This document shows, piece after piece, positions 34,001 to 47,864 of a stretch of DNA of 64,000 nucleotides. Within the stretch, counting starts at the first letter, position 1; every line of letters begins with the position of its first letter. A model generated the notes under the pieces. It did no database searches. It was not told where the DNA came from and saw only the letters and a list, made by a program, of their open reading frames with translations. Both the position numbers and the translations under genes were made by a program. Where the stretch lies: the NCBI RefSeq assembly GCF_043641665.1, contig NC_092191.1, positions 377,001 to 441,000 on the forward strand. The letters run 5' to 3'. The stretch is from Enoplosus armatus. Taxonomy: Eukaryota > Chordata > Actinopteri > Centrarchiformes > Enoplosidae.

Positions 34001-36694
34001 CTCGTGGTCGTTTTGCATCTCTTTGCGGTCGTTTTGCGTCTCTTAGCAGTCGTTTTGCATCTCTTTGTGGCTGTTTTGGATCTCTTCGTGGTCGTTTTGT
34101 GTCTCTTCGTGGTCGTTTTGCGTGTCTTTGCGGTAGTTTTGTTTCTCTTTGTGGCTGTTTTGCGTCTCTTTGCGGTCGTTTTGCATCTCTTAGTGGTCGT
34201 TTTGTGTCGTATGCCTAAAAACTGCTTGTGTTCTCCGTGATGGCAGACAAACGTTTTCAGAGACACAGCTCTTCATGTTCTTTAATGCTTTTTGTTGTAA
34301 AACACTGTCAGTTTGGAAAATTGTGACAATATTTTTTGATTGTATTACATATTAATAAAATGATTATCACATTCATTCATAGTGTGTATTTCATTATTAA
34401 AATTTTGTAAACTCTATCCTCAAACACTAACTGCCAATAAAGGCACACTTGTTAACATAAAATACAAATACAGCATAGTTACATATAATTACTAGTTTTA
34501 TTTTTCCACGTACAAAGTGATTAATAGAAAATACACTGTTTATTTGTTTAAATTTAATTTGCTTTAAGACAAATTATACTTCATCAATTAATCATAATTA
34601 TAAGTATTACAAAATAAGGCAACAAGCAGAGTTCAAAGTTTAAATCTCTTCTTTATTCTCTTTTTGTCTCATTTACATTTTGGCTGTTCTGGAGAAATCA
34701 CATGACGTCAGTGCGTTTGATTCATTAACTGAGTTGGTTTTTGTTTTAATGTCTTCTGAGAAGTAAAAAGAGTCAGAAGCTGAGCAGCAGCCACATCAGA
34801 GTAACATAAAAACAACAAAAACTGAACTCAGATCTGTTTGTATCTGAGAGAACAGAAGCTAAAACGCTTTATCTTACAGCCAGTCTGTGATTTCTAAACC
34901 ATTTCCATTAAGTTTCCTGGAAAGATTTGGTGCTAATTATATGGAAGTCAGTGCTCAATTGGTACATTTCCAATTAATTCATTCCAATTAATTAACAGCG
35001 TAACATAAAGAGTCTTTTAGTCAGTGAACAGAAATTCATGTCAAAATGTGACATTTGTCTGCAGGTGAGCAAAGATTTTACCATATATGGAAAATGAATA
35101 ATGATAATTATCATTAATAAAGAAATTCTTTTTTCAGGAAACTGCTGACTGATTAAGTGAAGCTCATGTTTAAACAGCGTCTGCTCTCGACTGGTTTAAT
35201 ACAAAACCACAACTGACCAGAATGATGACTACATGCTGACTGTGACATCCCAAACCTGACGGAAAATTTGAAAAATGAAACAAGGTGGTGGTTACAGGGT
35301 TAAAACATGAGGACAAACAGTCCTTTAAATACACAATGAACACAGGGAACGGATATGAGGGCGGTGATGATGAAGATGGCTGCTGGATGAATGAATGAAA
35401 GACAAACTGCTGTTAGTAGAAACGATGCTCCTTCTGGTGTCTGTAGAACTAAGTGAAGTTAAATAACATAAACAGTGTTAGCAGAGTTAGCCCTGTGTGT
35501 AAGGTCAGAGGTCACGCTCACACCTGATGTCGGCCATGCTGTCTGCGGCGTCCTTCCTGATCTCGGTCCGGCTGAAGGAGAACTGAGCCTGGCCTTTCTG
35601 TGGTGTGGACGGGTCCTCCGGCAGGAACTCCACGATGTGCGGGTTCTCCTCGTTGCGTCGGATGCAGCCTTTGCTGATGACGTGCATGATGCAGGACAGC
35701 ACGTCGCTGGTGCTGCAGCTGAAGCGCCCAGCGCCTGGAGAGCGAGAGGCTTCCTGTTTCTGACACGAGTCCAGAACCTGGAGGGGACCATCACAATCAC
35801 AACTTTTCTAAATATTACGTTTTTTCTTTGATAATGATGTGAGATCTCTCTGCCTCGTGCTCTGTGGCTTCATGTTATCTACAGCTGAAACTATCTAAAC
35901 TATCATGAATTCAAATGATTCTATCTGGCAGAAACATCTGGAGTATTAACATCTGAAGACATGTAAAAAATTTCACATGCGTCTTCATCAGCATGGCCTC
36001 TATCTGCTCTCTGCGACCTCTGACCTTGAAGACCAGGTTGTCGATGTGCATCTCCTTCTCCTGCTTCATGATGTGGACGATCAGACAGTAGATGTAGTTC
36101 CTCTTCCTCTCCAGCGTGCCGGCGGCATCCTCGTCCACGTTCAGGTACGTCTGTCTGGGCAGCAGCTGAACAGACGCGGGGACACCGTCCAGACTGCGAG
36201 ACGCCACCTGCTGGTTCAACTGCAACACACCTGAGAGCAGACAGAGGGAGGGGAGAGTCAGAGAGGAGGAGGAGGAGATGGATGAAGGACAGTGGTGTGT
36301 TGATTATGCGTGTCTGACCCTGGCTGGGCTCATCGGGCTGGCTGCAGATCAGCGGCCCTCCCTCACTGATGAGCGGCGACAGAGCGTGCAGCAGGACGGC
36401 TGCTGACAGGCCGGTCGCCTGCAGCAGCGCGTCTACTCGAACCTCCTGCCGAGACACACAGAGAGCCAACGGTCAATGAACGCATCTTCATGATTGAAGC
36501 ACATTAATGTCCAGTATGACCAGGATGTCCTGTCCTTTCAATCTGATTCTAGATCTGTGTATTTAATACCCAGTTTTGGGTGTGAAGGTGGTGAACCTCC
36601 ATTAATAAATGTCATTAATTATCACTAATTAATGTGTACTAGGACAGTCTTTAATGGAAAAAGGTTTCAGTCAATTTAAAGCAGCTCGAGTTTG

Positions 36695-36726
<32 letters not shown>

Positions 36727-38537
36727 CATACATATATATACATATGTATAAATATACACATATATACATACATACATACATACATATATACATATATGGG
36801 CGGTGGTCTAATATTGTTAATACATACATATGTATACATATACATTTGTATATATACACACATACATATACATATGTACATATACACACATACACATGTA
36901 CATATACATACAGTCATGGAAAAAATTTATAGACCACCCTTGTTTTCTTCAATTTCTTGTTCATTTTAATGCCTGGTACCACTAAAGGTACATTTGTTTG
37001 GATAAATATAATGATAACAACAAAAATAGCTCATAAGAGTTTAATTTAAGCTGATATCTAGCCATTTTCCATGGTTTTCTTGATAATAACCAAAATCACT
37101 TAAGTTCTTACATCAATAGCTATGGCATTGTACTGCCAAAAACAGTGCTTTTAGGCATTCCATGTTTTCTTTTCTGTCTGTTTTAGTCACATGATACACA
37201 CAGGATTTAGTACTTGATTGCATAACCATTGTTTTTGATGACTGCAGCCATGCGTCTTGGCATGCTCTCCACCAGCTTCTGACATTGTTCTGCTGTCACA
37301 GCAGCCCATTCCTGTTGCACAAATTCAAACAAATTTGCTTTGTTTTTGGGCTTGTGGTTCTCCATTTTGAGTTTGATGATTTTCCACAGGTTTTCCATTG
37401 GATTTAGATCTGGTGATTGAGCAGGCCAAGGCATGGTTCGAATGTTCTGGTTCTCCATCCAGGCTTTAACTGACCTTGCCGTGTGGCAAGGGGCATTGTC
37501 TTGTTGGAAAATCCAGTCATTCGAGGCAGGAAAGAGTTTTCCAGCTGATGGAAGAAGACTGTTTTCAAGAGTAGCCCTGTACATGACCTGGTTCATTCGC
37601 CCTTCACACAATTGCATTTGCCCTGTTCCACCCATACTGAAACAACCCCAGATCATCACTGATCCACCCCCATGTTTTACTGTAGGGGCAAGACAGTCTG
37701 GTTTGTAGGCTTCTCCAGGCTTCCTCCTAACCAGTAAGTTGGCTGGAGTGGGCATCAACTCAAAATTGGATTCATCACTGAAGAGAACCATAGCCCAATC
37801 ATCAACAGTCCAATCCTTGTGATCCCTAGCAAAGAGTAACCAGGCCTTCCTCTGCCTTTCGTTGATGAAGGGCTTCTTCCGTGCCCTGTGTGACTTCAGA
37901 CCTGCTTCAAGAAGTCGGTTTCGAACTGTCCTTGCCGAACAAGTCACATTTCTCGACAGTGCCCACTCATTTTTAAGGTCCCTGGAGGTCTGACGACGAT
38001 TCCTGACACAGGAACGGATGAGTGCACGGTCATCTCGTCGGGTAGAAAGACGTTTCCTGCCTCGACCAGCTAGCAATTTGGTAGTACCATGTTCGGCTTG
38101 TTTTTTCTTGGTGTAATGAACGGCTGTCTTGGAGATCTTCAGTTTTTTGGCTACCTGTCTCTCACTCATGCCAATTTCCAGCAGTGCCAAGATGGCTGCC
38201 TTTGTGGCTTCACATAATTCTTTTGTTTTAGGCATTATGTGAGAGTTGTGCTACGGCTTGAATGTAAGCAGGAAACCACTCCAGGCCTTTGCATGTGCAG
38301 TGCTGCTTATGACATGAAATGGCCTCTTATATACCCTGGGAATACAATTAAGCTTAAGCATGTCAAATAGGACATAAAGTATTATGTAATCAGCTGCATT
38401 TTTTGTCGTGTTCATTGTATTCTTCAGGTAATATACCTTTAGTGGTACCAGGCATTAAAATGAACAAGAAATTGAAGAAAACAAGGGTGGTCTAATAATT
38501 TTTTCCATGACTGTATGTATATGTACATATACATATG

Positions 38538-38573
<36 letters not shown>

Positions 38574-38721
38574 CTCATGGTTGTTGAACTGCAGCAGGAT
38601 GAACATCTGCAGTGTGGAGACGTGCAGCGTCCAACAGCCGAACTGCAGCTCAGCGTGACCGAGCCACGTCCACTGCAGCCGGCGAGGCTTCGAGTGACTC
38701 AGACCACACATGTACTGACCT

Positions 38722-38756
<35 letters not shown>

Positions 38757-41607
38757 TTGATTCTCTGGTAAATAAGTCAAGTTTATACCAGACTTCAGCC
38801 TGGTTTATAACAGAAACAGGACTAGTTACTGGTACTCACTGTGGGTGTAGAACTGGGTGAACTGGTTCAGGTAGGAGCAGAGTTCAGCTGGAAAATGTTT
38901 TGTGGGTTCGTCCAGGAAGCAGAGCGAGGAGACAGCCCAGCAGCGTGGAGACAGAACCAGAACCTGGACCTCGGCCTCCTCCTCTGACTCCGCCCACTCC
39001 TCCTCCATCATCTACAGCAGCAAAAAAAGGACAAACCGCATCAAACTCAAACCTTTAAAAGACAATTCCTGCATGATTCAGCTGCAGCTGAGTCTTCATG
39101 GTGACTCTCGGCTCCTGGTTTATCTGTCCTGGTTCTCTCTCGGCTCCTGGTTTATCTGTCCTGCTTCAATCTCGGCTCCTGGTTTATCTGTCCTGGTTCA
39201 CTCTTGGCTCCTGGTTTATCTGTCCTGGTTCTCTCTCGGCTCCTAGTCTACCTGTCCTGGTTCACTCTTGGCTCCTGGTCTATCTGTCCTGGTTCACTAA
39301 CAGCAGACAGACTCAGTTAGAGACCAGCTGCTGAACATAGTGCAGCATTTAGCAGCTAAAGAGCCAGATGTTTCCCTCAGGAGGTGGAGGAGACCAGAAC
39401 CAGAGCTAACAGAGAGAAGACTGGACTTCATTCATCAGGAGACACAAACACGACTCCACATGGAGGACCGTGTTGTTCTGTAGCTGCTGGAGGTGGAAAT
39501 AAGCAGCTGTTTGATCACAAGTTCAACACATGAAGTCGAAAAAGAGACACAAATGAGACTGAACGCAGCACCACCACGTTGTTCACTGACTATATATTTA
39601 ATTTTGTGTGTTTCTAAAGCAAAACGTTTCCAGACTGAAGACACCTGGTTTCTGATACGAAGAAGAAAATAAGCAAAAAAGTCCTCACAAGTTAAAAGCT
39701 TCAGGAGATGAAGAGGAGCTTTGAATCACGCTGGAACTCGACTCTGGTGTTTGTCAGAAGTCTGTTCAGTACTTCATAGAATCACACACAAATCAAACTA
39801 ACTAAAATAACCGTGAGAAGGTTTTGTGGGTCTTTGCTGACCTGATCATGCTCCTGCAGGCATCGGTCCAGCTGCTGCAAGCGGTACAGGTGGAACTCCT
39901 GCTGCAGCTCGGCCGACTCACTCAGGTTCTTCAACATCTGCTGAGGGAAGCGACTCGGGAAGCAGCTGCCGATCTGATCGATCACGGCGGTCTCCAACCA
40001 CACGTTCCCCTGAGCCAGCAGCCGGTCGCCCAGGTAATACCTGAGACAGGGAGAGAGATCAACTTCCTACTTCCAGCATTACGCTGTAATGTTTTAGAAA
40101 CTCCTGTTAGTGCATTCAGACTGTCGGTTATCAGTGTGGTTTTGCAGCTGTGTTAGTGTTGGTGCGTTCAGACCTGTAGAAGTGTTCGAAGGTGTTGGCG
40201 AGCTCCAGACCCGACAGAAAGAGCATCGGCTCCAGAAACTGCTGCAGTCGCTCCAGAGTCTCCACGCTGCCACACGCTGCTCCGCTGGCCTGGATCATCT
40301 GGTCGATGTACTGAGCGAAACGCTCACTCACCTGCACAACACACATCAGCACGTGGTACAGGTCCACTAAAACCTGAGTTTAACACCAGCCAAACAGGAA
40401 GCACTACTTTCATGTGTTTCCAGTTGGGAAAGGATTCTTTTTCAACAAACCTGCAGATTATTTTCTCGATTGATCATTTTGTCTACAAAATGTCAAAAAT
40501 GCACACTTATTCCTTAAACCAGACTTAACCCCCATCAGGACTCACGTGCATGGCTCTGAGGATGGAGAGCTGCAGCAGGGCGGCGGAGAAGCCGTGTCGG
40601 AGGGCAAGGACAAAGGCCGTCTGCTGTCCGAACAGCTCCTCCATGGCGTTCTTCAGCCGCAAGTACAGAGTCCGGTAACGCTCCACGAAGTCCGGCAGAC
40701 TGCAGCTCGACTCCAGAAACTTCTTCACCTGAGGGGGGGGGGGTCATGTTTATGTTTCACCTCAATCATCTGAGGACCAGAAATGTCGGGACCAAGTATA
40801 GTAACAATCCAGAGATATTTAGCATGGATGGATCAACATTGTTACGTTTCAAACAACAGAGCGATTGTGAAGCCAATAAAATATTGATTTACTTGATGGT
40901 AAAGAAACAATTTAGATCTTTTTAAAACACTATAACCAGAGAAAACTTCTGTCTTACCTGGCGCTGTACCACTCCCTGCCAACAGAGGGCGATGCCTGCA
41001 ATGCTGCTGCTGCTCTTCACTTTGGGTTTGACTGAGGAGGATGATGAGGAGGAAGAGGCCGCGGTGGTGTCTTTGTTTTTACCCTCTTTACCGTCTGGAA
41101 GACAAATTTAAAAAGGTTGATTTTCTGAATGAAGTCTGTCATTGATGAATTTAATCAGAATAATGAAACCGAAATGATAACTGCAGCCAGAAACGTAAAG
41201 ATAAAGCAGTGCCTCTGTTCTGTCCTTCTTTTCCATCTGAAAAGAAACCACATCAGTATCAGGACTACAATGGGAACAGGAAGTCGGCAGTAAAAATAAG
41301 AGCAGTCCAAACTGAAAGAAAAAGATGGGGTGTAAACGCGTCCTGATGACTTGAGGTTTGTTTGAAGGAAGCTGAATGTTTCAGTCAGTTCAGACGAGGA
41401 GGAGAAAGTGTCTGCTGACGCCCCCTGCTGGATGTGTTTTAATCAAACACCACTTTAGAGTTTAGAGTCTAAATCACCAACAGCTTGATTCTTGGTCCTT
41501 GTTTACTTTGGTGATATTCCATATTTCTCTTCATGTTCAGACTCAAAGCAGCAGTTAATGTGTCTACTAACAGTGTTGTGTGAGTGTATCACAGCCCGAT
41601 ATATCAT

Positions 41608-41638
<31 letters not shown>

Positions 41639-43885
41639 AAACTCATCAGTGAGCCTCACTGTTCCTTCATCGCCATGAACACACACACTGTAGTTTCTAA
41701 TGACTCAGTCCCACACACACTGTCCTGCTGCCCCAAATACTCACTAAAGCACCACATGTGGATTCATCCGCCACTGAAAATAGTCCCCAACAAATGCAGT
41801 ATTTCCTCCTGTTAGCTTGATAAAAACTACAGCGAGCAGCTGTTTGAAGAAATGACTGAGCCGATTCACGTCTTCAGTAGGAACCAATAGGCTGTGAGCT
41901 GACAGCCACAGACAAGAAGTCTTTTTACTAATAACAGATATACAGAATAACACCAAACAGACAAAGATCGTTCAAACAGGAAGTAGAAAGAGCTTTTTAT
42001 GGACTGACAGTTCATAAAACAGCAGGGGGCGATGCGACGACTTCCTGTCCTCATTTGGACATATGAAATGTCACAGAGCAGAGTGTAAACAAACAAAATG
42101 GCCTCTAAACTCAGCTGTTACTTACTCTTCAGCTCTTTGCTTCGGTTGAGACCTTCTGAAAACAAAAAAGACTCTTTAAACATGGAGGACGACTGAAAAC
42201 ACTCAGCATTCATCCCGAAGACATCTTTTATAATTATTGACTGTTCTTAATGAAACGAGGCATCTTTACATGTGACGGCACTCTTCATTCATTCCTCTGT
42301 GTGTTCTTATACCCTGAAGCACTGCCGGAGTGCAGTTCTGCAGTAGTAATATTGTACATGACAATACATTCTACCTTGAACACTTTATTAATTTTCTATC
42401 TATTCAATTTTATGTACGACGTTACATGTGGCTGCCCAGGATGGCCCAAAAATATAAGCTTCATTTATTTAAAGCTTTGAGACGCTTCATGATATGAATC
42501 CATTTTTTTATTTTCGCGTGCAAAACATTTGAGCTGCACTGTCATCGTTACACATACAGGTAACCTCATACAGCTGCAGGACCAGATTCAACTGATGCCG
42601 GGTTCAGACTACACTGTGGTCTCCGTGTCAGATCAGGTGACTATACTCATAAGCTCTTGTGGTGTTAGGGACAAGAATGTAAACAAACATGGTGTCCGAA
42701 GCAGTGTGTGATACTGGCTGTGTTGTGTTGTGTTCAGAGAGCTTCCCTCTGTCTCACAGCTCCCCCTCTCCCTCGCAGATGTCGTGAAGCGTCCACTATG
42801 ATTCACTACACGGGATCAAACGGTCAGGCTGCTATCAAGCTGATATTGTGTAGTCTGAACCCGGCACAAGTAATCATTTATTATTTATTAATAATCAGTT
42901 CCAGGACAAATAGAGTGGAAACGTCGGTGACGATATCTGCAGACAGCTGATAGCTAGCGTTAGCTTCCCAGTAAAGTCTGCTCATTGATCAGTCGACTCT
43001 CACCTCTCTGACAGATCTCAGATCAGTCTGTGCCCGTCAAAGACACAACAGTCAGAGCTGCTGATACCTGGAGGCCCTACAGTCCTGTAATCTGCACAGG
43101 TGTTCATACAGTGTAACCAATCTAGTCACAGTTTACAGGACTGTCAGCTACCATCTACGTCACTCTGTGACTGTAAATATTTTACATGTTTAAATAAATG
43201 TTCACCACATAGAAATCTTACACATCAAAGAAGTCCGACTGTTCCAATCCACATGTAAAGGCCTGCTGCTGAAACCTGTTTGAGCACCGTGTACATACTG
43301 TGCATTTCTAAACTGGAGAACGTGTGACCCAGATGTGTTCTGTGTGTTTCTTTGAAACATCAATGTCCGTCTTTGTCTCTGGAGAAGTCCAGTGAACTCT
43401 GAACTCTGGATCAGACGGCAGACAAAGTTACTTGAAACACTGACGGTTCTCTCTGGATTTTAAAGGATCATTACAGTTATCTACAACTTGGGTCCTATTT
43501 TTGTCAGTTTTGGTCCATTCGGTTTTGATAACTATCTCTTCTTTCTTGACCAATCAGACTTCTTTTGAGTAATGTCACCGTGATGTCACCTCTCAGATAT
43601 TAACTGTTCTTGAGTGGATGATGTTGACTCACTTGATTTGACAGGGGGTCTGAGCTCCTCGCTGTCCGGTGAGCTCGTGTCTACGTGGACCAGGAGGTGT
43701 GTGAGACGCCTCACTCTGGAGTTAAAGATGGCTGCCCGGCTTTTACAGCGACGTGCCGACTCAGCGTTATCCAGGTACTCACTGAGCAGCCAGGACAGAG
43801 GGCTGGACGCCGAGGATTCTGGGTAAACACAGAGGGATAATAATACTGATATTATTACTGCAGTGAGGTTAATACACGTTAATAA

Positions 43886-43920
<35 letters not shown>

Positions 43921-44072
43921 CGTACCTGACAGTGTGATGCTGTGGACAATGGGTGTGATCAGAGCCTCCCAGCAGGTTCGACCCAGAGCTTCAGCTGCCT
44001 CGGCGTCCGGCAGGAAACGATCTGCAAACATCTGCTCGTGTCTCAGAGCGCTGTTCAGTCTGAACACACACG

Positions 44073-44106
<34 letters not shown>

Positions 44107-44951
44107 GTGTATTAACATCACTGCAGTATATCAGCAGTATTACTGTAGTATTTACTTGTTGAAGAGCTGCAGTAATATTAGCAGTATTACTGTAGTATTT
44201 ACTTGTTGATGAGCTGCAGTAACTGCAGTAATATTAGCAGCATTACTTTAGTATTTACTTGTTGATGAGCTGTAGTAACTGCAGTAATATTAGCAGCATT
44301 ACTGTAGTATTTACTTGTTGATGAGCTGCAGTAACTGCAGTAATATTAGCAGCATTACTTTAGTATTTACTTGTTGATGAGCTGTAGTAACTGCAGTAAT
44401 ATTAGCAGCATTACTGTAGTATTTACTTGTTGAAGAGCTGCAGCAGCTGTGTCTTGTCCTCCATCACCTCTTGACACCAGGTGTGGGCCTTGGTGCTGTA
44501 GAACAGGTAGGTCCGACAGCACAGCTGCTCCTTAAACACCGGCCAGAACGTCGGCTTCGGACCCAGAACCTCAAAACCGTGGACCCGAGTGTCGATACCA
44601 CCCTGTCAGAGAGAGAGGGGGGGGTCAGTAGATACAGGTGGGGGTCAGGATATGACAAATAGAAACAGAGTGGAGCTCAGAGTCTGACCTGCTGACATCT
44701 CTTGACCCTGATCTGGATAATGGACCAGAACCTGGTCATGTTCTCCAGGAGAACCACCCGACTGGCCGACGGAGTCACGTTCACCTGCACACACACAAAC
44801 ACACCAGGACAGGTTGGATTAATGTTACACACACGATGAACGAAAGCAAAGAACTGGTTCAACAAAGAGAGCTGGAGCCAGTGGGTCCCTCATCAGGCAG
44901 CTACCACTCCATCCTAGGGAAACACGGGGAGCTCATGATGTTACTCTTGTC

Positions 44952-44988
<37 letters not shown>

Positions 44989-47812
44989 CTAAACTACAGC
45001 ACTTTCCCAAACAAAAGCACAAAGTGCATTGAACAGTGTTTCTCTGAATGGTTCTTATTGGTCGGCAGCCCGTGCAGGTCTGCTGCTTTAGTACAACAGA
45101 GATTTTACAAGCTGATTATTATTCTTAATATTGTATTCACATGATCAGACAGGTTTGTTTAAGGTGGTCTCTTAAATCCAGATTATAATAGACAAATCTG
45201 GATTATAGAACAGCGTGTGCATTATCAAACTTCACTACATCAACACATCCATACTGTTATGACGTCTGGCGACGTCTGATAAATGGTGGATTTGGACCTC
45301 GACACTCGAGACTTCCCAACAACAAGCCCGTTAAGGCCACATTTGGATTCAGCCCACCTGACCGGGCCGCACCTCCATCAGAGGAGAGGAGACTCACCGT
45401 GTTGAGTTCAGTGTTGATGTTGGTGGGCTCGTCTCCTCCCAGAACCAGAATCCGGGCCGGCATGTAGCTCGAGTCCTCGCTGGCCACCAGGATGGCCAAT
45501 TGTCTGCAGACACAGAAGTTCATCTTTCAGCTGCATCACGGCTTCATCAGCTACTGCTTTTATTTTCTATATGTATTTACACATTCTTAATATTTATGTT
45601 GCTTTTGTGTTCTGGTCGGCACATGTTATTGTCCACTGTCATCAGTGGACTCCTGTAGTCTACCTGTCTAAAGCCTGGCTACCCAACTCATTTCTGTTGG
45701 GGTGATAATAAAGTTGAAGTTTGTAGTTTGTTGTTGCACGCTGGTGTTCAGCGTGTTCACATGTTTGTGTTGAATATTACTGATGACAGCAGTACTACTT
45801 CTTGTAAACACCATCTTGTACCTGATGACGACTCCTTTGTGCATGTAGATGTTGATGAAGTGCGAGCCGGTGCAGCCGTTGGACTCCCAGTAGGTTTTGG
45901 GGTTCTTGTCGGTCAGTTTGTTAGCTCGATGGTGATTGGACGAAACCTCCACCTTCTCCCAGCACTTATCCTCCTTCAGCTCCACACTGGAACCTGAACA
46001 CATCACCAGTTACACCAGTTATGAAACACCATCTTCAACCTTTTTCAAGCAGGCCACAGAGAAGTCAAGTAATAACTTGTGTTTATTTACAGCGTTATCA
46101 AATGTTTCAACTCACGAACAGAAAAATAAACCACACGTCGTTTGATGTGAACAGACCTTGGCAGAGATTCCTGAGGAACACGTCAAAGAAGGGGATGTTG
46201 ATTGGTTGATGGCTGCGACGGTGCTCTTCAATCTGACCCAACACCATCTGACAGGAAACAGGAAGTAGACCAGGTAAGGAGCATGACAGGAAGTAATGTT
46301 TGTTGTGTGGTCTGAGGGCGACTGGCTTCACAAATCATTTCAGAGTTTCTTAACAGCGACTGTCTGGTATTTACTATCTTGAACACATCTTGAAAAGGGC
46401 ATCAATGACCGCACACAGAGCTGCTGCCATCAGGAATGTGTTTTAGATTCTGTTTTATTGAATTATTATTGTTTTCATGCATGTGATTGTGTGTTTTTCT
46501 ATAAAGTCTTTTGAATTGAGTTGATGGCAGAGCCACAAATACCGCTGCACTCAAGATCCTGTTTCAACTGTCGCAGTGTCCTCCTCGAGCATGAAGGTTA
46601 TATGTGTTTGGAGTCCTTGAACGCCCCTCCCTGTTTCCTGTGTACCTGGATGCATCCTGCGAGGACGCTGGTGGTCATCTTCTTGTAGAGGCTGGCGTAC
46701 TTCTCACAGTCAGTGATGAGGTCTCGGAGCTCGGTGACCAGCAGCAGGTTGGTGCTGTGTTTGTCCAGAGCTTTGACCAGAACCTCTTTGGTCCCCAGAC
46801 GACACATCACCACCGCGTAGTCTTTGTTCAGAGACGCCAGCCGGTACAGGAAGCGGATAAACAGCTGGACCACCTAAACAACCAGTCACAGGAGGTTAAC
46901 TTCATCACAAGGCTCGTTTGTTCCATCTGCTCCTGGTCCGTACTGACCTCTCTGTCGTTGATGAAGGCCGTCATGGAGGACAGGCAGGGCTCGATGCTCT
47001 CGTGCCACGGCAGCACGTCTTCCTGGTAGTTGTCCAGGAACTTGTTCAGGATCCTGCAGGAACAAACAGCCAATCAGTTGAACTCCACAACAACAGCGTC
47101 ATCATTGGGGTCAAAGTTCACAGGCTGTGGTTGGTCAGTACCTGAGGATGGAGAGCTGGACGGCCCGGTCGGCTCTGTGCTGCTCCATCAGACGAACCAG
47201 ATCCTGATAAGTGTCCCGACTGTGAATCACCTGAACAAACCATAATAATCAATATTCAATGACACACAGAGGCAGACTAATCAATACATGCTCTGCAGGT
47301 GAGCTGGACTAGATTAATATCACTGCTGTTCAGGTTGAGCTCATGTGAACTACTTCAAATACTGTTGGCTAGTTTCATCTGCAGCCATGCATCATATTCT
47401 ATAAGATCAGCATGGACTTGTAGCGTCGCCGCCCTGTGAGAACCACGTATCTCCAAAAAGTCAACTTCTCCTGTTTTCAGCTTTGTGACGATGCATTTTC
47501 CAGCTGATCTGGGGAGGGTTTAAAAAGTCACCACAAACATCTGGAGATACGTTAGTTCATCACAAACATCTGGAGATACATGGTTTTCACTGGACAGGAA
47601 GTAAATAGTAACTACAGCTGTCAGACAGATGTGGTGCAGTAAATAGTAGACTATTTCCCTCTGAGATGTGATGCAGTAGAAGTAGAAAGAATCACAAAGT
47701 ACAGTTAAGTACAGTACTTGAGTAAATGTACTTCGTTACGTTCCACCTCTGTTTGTAGGCTGAACAATATAAAATATGTAAATCAATGGTGCAGCTTGTC
47801 GGCGGGATCAGC

Positions 47813-47864
<52 letters not shown>

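Noticed and set aside
32394..34266. ORFs of 550, 548, 214, 208 and 224 codons over one 1.8-kb region, on both strands
   Set aside because: All are products of a 21-bp tandem repeat; the peptides are pure low-complexity (SLCGRFA and KTTKRCK types) and no splice or start context supports them.
36651..36932. ORFs rich in Tyr/Ile/Cys over the TA/CA tract
   Set aside because: Encoded by a simple TATA/CATA microsatellite.
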